Assembly: GCF_021991875.1 (NCBI RefSeq)
Contig: NZ_JAHLKR010000016.1
Span: 186,001-250,000 of the forward strand
DNA: 64,000 nt
From: Mycetohabitans sp. B8
Lineage (GTDB): Bacteria; Pseudomonadota; Gammaproteobacteria; Burkholderiales; Burkholderiaceae
Direction of reading: 5' to 3'
A program made the translations under genes and the position numbers. This document shows positions 60,653 through 64,000 of the stretch, piece after piece; positions within the stretch are counted from its first letter, which is position 1; each line of letters begins with the position of its first letter. The notes under the pieces were generated by a model, which was not told where the DNA came from, ran no database searches, and saw nothing but the letters and a program-made list of their open reading frames with translations.

Positions 60653-61399
60653 ATGGCAGTCACAATGCGTCAAATGCTGGAAGCGGGTGTGCACTTCGGT
60701 CACCAGACCCGCTTTTGGAACCCGAAGATGGCACCCTTCATCTTCGGTCATCGCAACAAGATTCACATCATCAACCTCGAAAAGACGCTGCCGATGTACA
60801 ACGACGCGCTGAAGTACGTGCGTCAGTTGGCGGCGAATCGGGGTACGATTCTCTTCGTCGGCACGAAGCGTCAGTCGCGCGATACGATCGCTGAAGAGGC
60901 GGCGCGCGCCGGCATGCCGTACGTGAACAACCGCTGGCTTGGCGGGATGTTGACGAACTTCAAGACGCTGAAGACGTCGATCAAGAAGCTCAAGGACATG
61001 GAAGCGGCGATCGAGTCCGGCGAAGTCGAGAAGATGAGCAAGAAGGAAGCGCTGATGTTCGAGCGCGAGATGGCCAAGCTGCAAAAATCGATCGGTGGCG
61101 TGAAAGACATGGGTGGCATTCCGGACGCGATCTTCGTGATCGACGTCGGCTACCACAAGATCGCCGTGACTGAGGCGAGAAAACTCGGCGTGCCGGTTAT
61201 CGCGGTCGTTGACACGAACCACTCGCCAGATGGCGTTGACTATGTCATCCCGGGTAACGACGACGCGAGCAAGGCGGTCGCATTGTACGCGCAGGGGGTC
61301 GCCGATGCGATTCTTGAGGGTCGCGCGAATGCGCTGAACGATGTCGTGCAGTCGACTCGCGGCGACGACGAGTTCGTTGAGGTCAACGAGCAGGCGTAA
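60653..61399 (+). CDS. rpsB: 30S ribosomal protein uS2
   Basis: A 248-residue ribosomal protein. [20 protein letters not shown], then [15 protein letters not shown], the [14 protein letters not shown] motif and [19 protein letters not shown] are canonical. ATG 60653 has GGAGA 7 nt upstream. It binds late on the 30S platform, next to bS1. A strong terminator separates it from tsf, although rpsB-tsf read-through is usual. Confidence 0.98.
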   Translation: MAVTMRQMLEAGVHFGHQTRFWNPKMAPFIFGHRNKIHIINLEKTLPMYNDALKYVRQLAANRGTILFVGTKRQSRDTIAEEAARAGMPYVNNRWLGGMLTNFKTLKTSIKKLKDMEAAIESGEVEKMSKKEALMFEREMAKLQKSIGGVKDMGGIPDAIFVIDVGYHKIAVTEARKLGVPVIAVVDTNHSPDGVDYVIPGNDDASKAVALYAQGVADAILEGRANALNDVVQSTRGDDEFVEVNEQA

Positions 61400-61423
61400 C
61401 CCTGCATCAGCGACCAGTCAAGC

Positions 61424-61451
61424 AAGGGGCTTCACTGAGCCCCTTTTTTTT
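61424..61451 (+). terminator. Hairpin terminator or attenuator between rpsB and tsf
   Basis: AAGGGGCT, 6-nt loop, AGCCCCTT, running into a long T-tract. Strong by sequence. In other bacteria such a structure gives partial read-through, lowering tsf relative to rpsB. Confidence 0.9.
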
Positions 61452-61584
61452 AGCTGGCGTGGTTCCCGGCCCAGGTGCCGCCGCGACGCGCGGCTTGCGC
61501 GAGCGGCGTAGCGGAACAACGGATCGTGGCCGCGCGCGGTGTGTGGACAACCGAAATAGTCCGACAGATTTACAGGAGCGAACA

Positions 61585-62466
61585 ATGGCGGCAATTACCG
61601 CAAGCATGGTTGCAGAACTGCGCGCGAAGACCGATGCGCCGATGATGGAATGCAAGAAGGCGTTGACCGAGTCCGACGGCGACATGGCTCGTGCCGAGGA
61701 ACTGTTGCGCGTGAAGCTGGGCAACAAGGCGAGCAAAGCCGCGGCGCGCGTGACTGCGGAAGGCGTCGTGGCGTCGTTCATCGGCGGTGGCGTCGGCGCG
61801 CTGGCCGAGTTGAACTGCGAAACGGATTTTGTCGCGAAGAACGACGACTTCATCGCTTTTTCGAAGAAAGTCGCCGAGTTGGTCGCGACACAGAATCCGG
61901 CCGACGTCGCCGCGCTGTCGGCGCTGCCGCTGGACGGCTCGAGCGTTGACGCGGTGCGCACGGCGCTGGTCGGTAAGATCGGCGAGAATATCTCGATTCG
62001 CCGCTTCTCGCGCTTTGACACGACGCGCAAGCTCACGTCGTACCTACACGGCACGCGCATTGGCGTGCTGGTCGAATATGATGGCGCGGACGAGCAAGTC
62101 GGCAAGGATGTCGCGATGCATATCGCCGCGATGAAGCCAGTATCGCTATCGTCGGCCGACGTGCCGGACGAACTGATCGCCAAGGAGCGCAGCATTGCCG
62201 AGCAGAAGGCCGCTGAGTCGGGCAAGCCGGCTGAGATCGTCGCGAAGATGGTTGAAGGCAGCGTGCAGAAATACCTGAAGGAAGTGTCGCTGCTGAACCA
62301 GCCGTTCGTGAAGAACGACAAGCAGACCGTTGAACACATGCTGAAGGCCGCCAACACGACGGTGCAGCGGTTCGTGTTGTTCGTCGTCGGCGAAGGTATC
62401 GAGAAGCGTCAGGACGATTTCGCGGCCGAAGTGGCCGCGCAAGTCGCCGCCGCGCAGAAACAGTAG
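61585..62466 (+). CDS. tsf: Elongation factor Ts
   Basis: A 293-residue guanine nucleotide exchange factor for EF-Tu. The N-terminal UBA-like motif ([20 protein letters not shown]), the TDFVAKND core motif ([12 protein letters not shown]) and the C-terminal subdomain ([18 protein letters not shown]) are all present. AGGAG lies about 8 nt before ATG 61585. Middle gene of the conserved rpsB-tsf-pyrH-frr cluster. Confidence 0.98.
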   Translation: MAAITASMVAELRAKTDAPMMECKKALTESDGDMARAEELLRVKLGNKASKAAARVTAEGVVASFIGGGVGALAELNCETDFVAKNDDFIAFSKKVAELVATQNPADVAALSALPLDGSSVDAVRTALVGKIGENISIRRFSRFDTTRKLTSYLHGTRIGVLVEYDGADEQVGKDVAMHIAAMKPVSLSSADVPDELIAKERSIAEQKAAESGKPAEIVAKMVEGSVQKYLKEVSLLNQPFVKNDKQTVEHMLKAANTTVQRFVLFVVGEGIEKRQDDFAAEVAAQVAAAQKQ

Positions 62467-62679
62467 GCCGTTGCGCGGCAGCGCTCGCGCGCCGGTTGGC
62501 GCGCGGTACCGCGCTCGCAGCGAGGCCGTGGTGCCAAAGTCCCGCGCAGACAACGCATCCCGGCTGGCAAGACGATCTGCTGCCACGCTGGCGCGTCGCG
62601 TGCTCCAGGGTAACGCGGTATCGCGCGATGCGTTTTTGCAGTGCTTGATCCGCAACACATGTCCCCCATACAGTTCTGA

Positions 62680-63423
<744 letters not shown>

Positions 63424-63506
63424 ACTTGCAGGGTGGGACGAATGCCCGGCGTGGCCAATGCGCACATAGCCGGCCGGCATCCGACTACATCGTTTTGGAG
63501 GTTTGA

Positions 63507-64000
63507 ATGACTGTCGCAGACATCAAAAAGGGCGCGGAGCAGAAGATGCAGCGCTCGTTGGAAGCGTTTAAGAGCGATCTGGCGAAGATCCGCACGGGGC
63601 GCGCCCATACAGGCTTGCTCGACCATATCCAGGTTGACTACTACGGCTCGAATGTGCCGATCTCGCAGGTCGCGAACCTGACGCTGATCGACGCCCGCAC
63701 GATTGGCGTGCAGCCGTGGGAGAAGAAGATGGTCGCGGTCGTCGAGAAAGCGATTCGTGAGTCGGATCTTGGCCTGAATCCGGCGACGCAAGGTGACCTG
63801 ATCCGCGTACCGATGCCGGCGCTGACCGAAGAGCGTCGCCGCGAGTTGACTAAGGTCGTGAAGTCGGAAGGCGAAAGCGCGAAGGTGGCAGTGCGTAACT
63901 TGCGCCGCGACGCGAATGATCAGTTGAAAAAGTTGCTGAAGGACAAGGACATCTCCGAAGATGATGAACGCCGGGCGCAAGACGAAGTTCAGAAGCTGAC
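63507..64000 (+). CDS. frr: Ribosome recycling factor (cut by right edge)
   Basis: The first 164 residues of about 186. The start [20 protein letters not shown], then [31 protein letters not shown] and [20 protein letters not shown] are typical. ATG 63507 has GGAGG about 8 nt upstream. RRF with EF-G splits the post-termination ribosome. The last 20 or so codons lie beyond the window. Confidence 0.97.
   Translation, partial: MTVADIKKGAEQKMQRSLEAFKSDLAKIRTGRAHTGLLDHIQVDYYGSNVPISQVANLTLIDARTIGVQPWEKKMVAVVEKAIRESDLGLNPATQGDLIRVPMPALTEERRRELTKVVKSEGESAKVAVRNLRRDANDQLKKLLKDKDISEDDERRAQDEVQKL

Overview
The window is high-GC DNA from a Burkholderiaceae bacterium. Gene content and order match Burkholderia sensu lato: typA; odhA-odhB-odhL-zapE; rnr-rlmB...rpiA; dapC-dapD-arsC/spx-dapE-prmB; smc-zipA-ligA-def; map/glnD; rpsB-tsf-pyrH-frr. 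DUF2968, DUF4142 and DUF2147 genes and a Burkholderia-type porin point the same way. Several decayed genes and F-box-like, effector-like proteins suggest a host-associated, genome-reducing member such as the endofungal Mycetohabitans (B. rhizoxinica) group. That genus assignment is inference.

Region 1 (1-7.6 kb). Two tandem minus-strand genes encode F-box-like proteins. The first (616-2265) has a textbook hrpII/PIP-type box, TTCG-N16-TTCG, followed 32 nt later by a YANNNT -10. The second runs off the left edge. Next comes a minus-strand multidrug efflux operon: marR, an OprM/NodT-type outer-membrane lipoprotein, emrA and emrB, with candidate operators in its leader and intergenic region.

Region 2 (7.8-17 kb). 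typA with a strong terminator, then the 2-oxoglutarate dehydrogenase operon (E1, E2, E3) with its own terminator, then zapE.

Region 3 (17-26.9 kb). A patchy region of envelope and stress genes mixed with pseudogenes. The DUF2147 gene is frameshifted in its signal peptide. An acyl-CoA synthetase, a CBS-CBS-BON protein and an acetate kinase survive only as remnants. Intact genes encode DUF2968, an AI-2E-type permease, a small acidic protein, DUF4142, MipA/OmpV, a DUF892 ferritin-like protein, a CydX-like small membrane protein and a HemN homologue with no radical-SAM cysteine motif. A perfect FNR-type palindrome lies between the CBS-BON remnant and the CydX/HemN pair, so this looks like a decaying low-oxygen regulon.

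Region 4 (27-41 kb). tRNA-Leu(CAG) with a terminator, rnr, rlmB, about 1 kb of non-coding DNA, rpiA, an ABC-F ATPase, a glutathione peroxidase and a porin. A shredded methyl-accepting chemotaxis protein gene follows, then a lipoprotein, a TpsB-like fragment and a cardiolipin synthase.

Region 5 (41-64 kb). Mostly housekeeping: lysine/diaminopimelate biosynthesis with prmB, smc-zipA-ligA-def, a pseudouridine synthase, glnD, map, and rpsB-tsf-pyrH-frr (cut at the right edge). A third F-box-like gene sits between map and rpsB.

The most notable content is the set of three F-box-like proteins. Two carry alpha-helical LP-motif repeats and one has a type III-secretion-type promoter. Together they suggest a family of injected effectors that could engage host SCF ubiquitin ligases.
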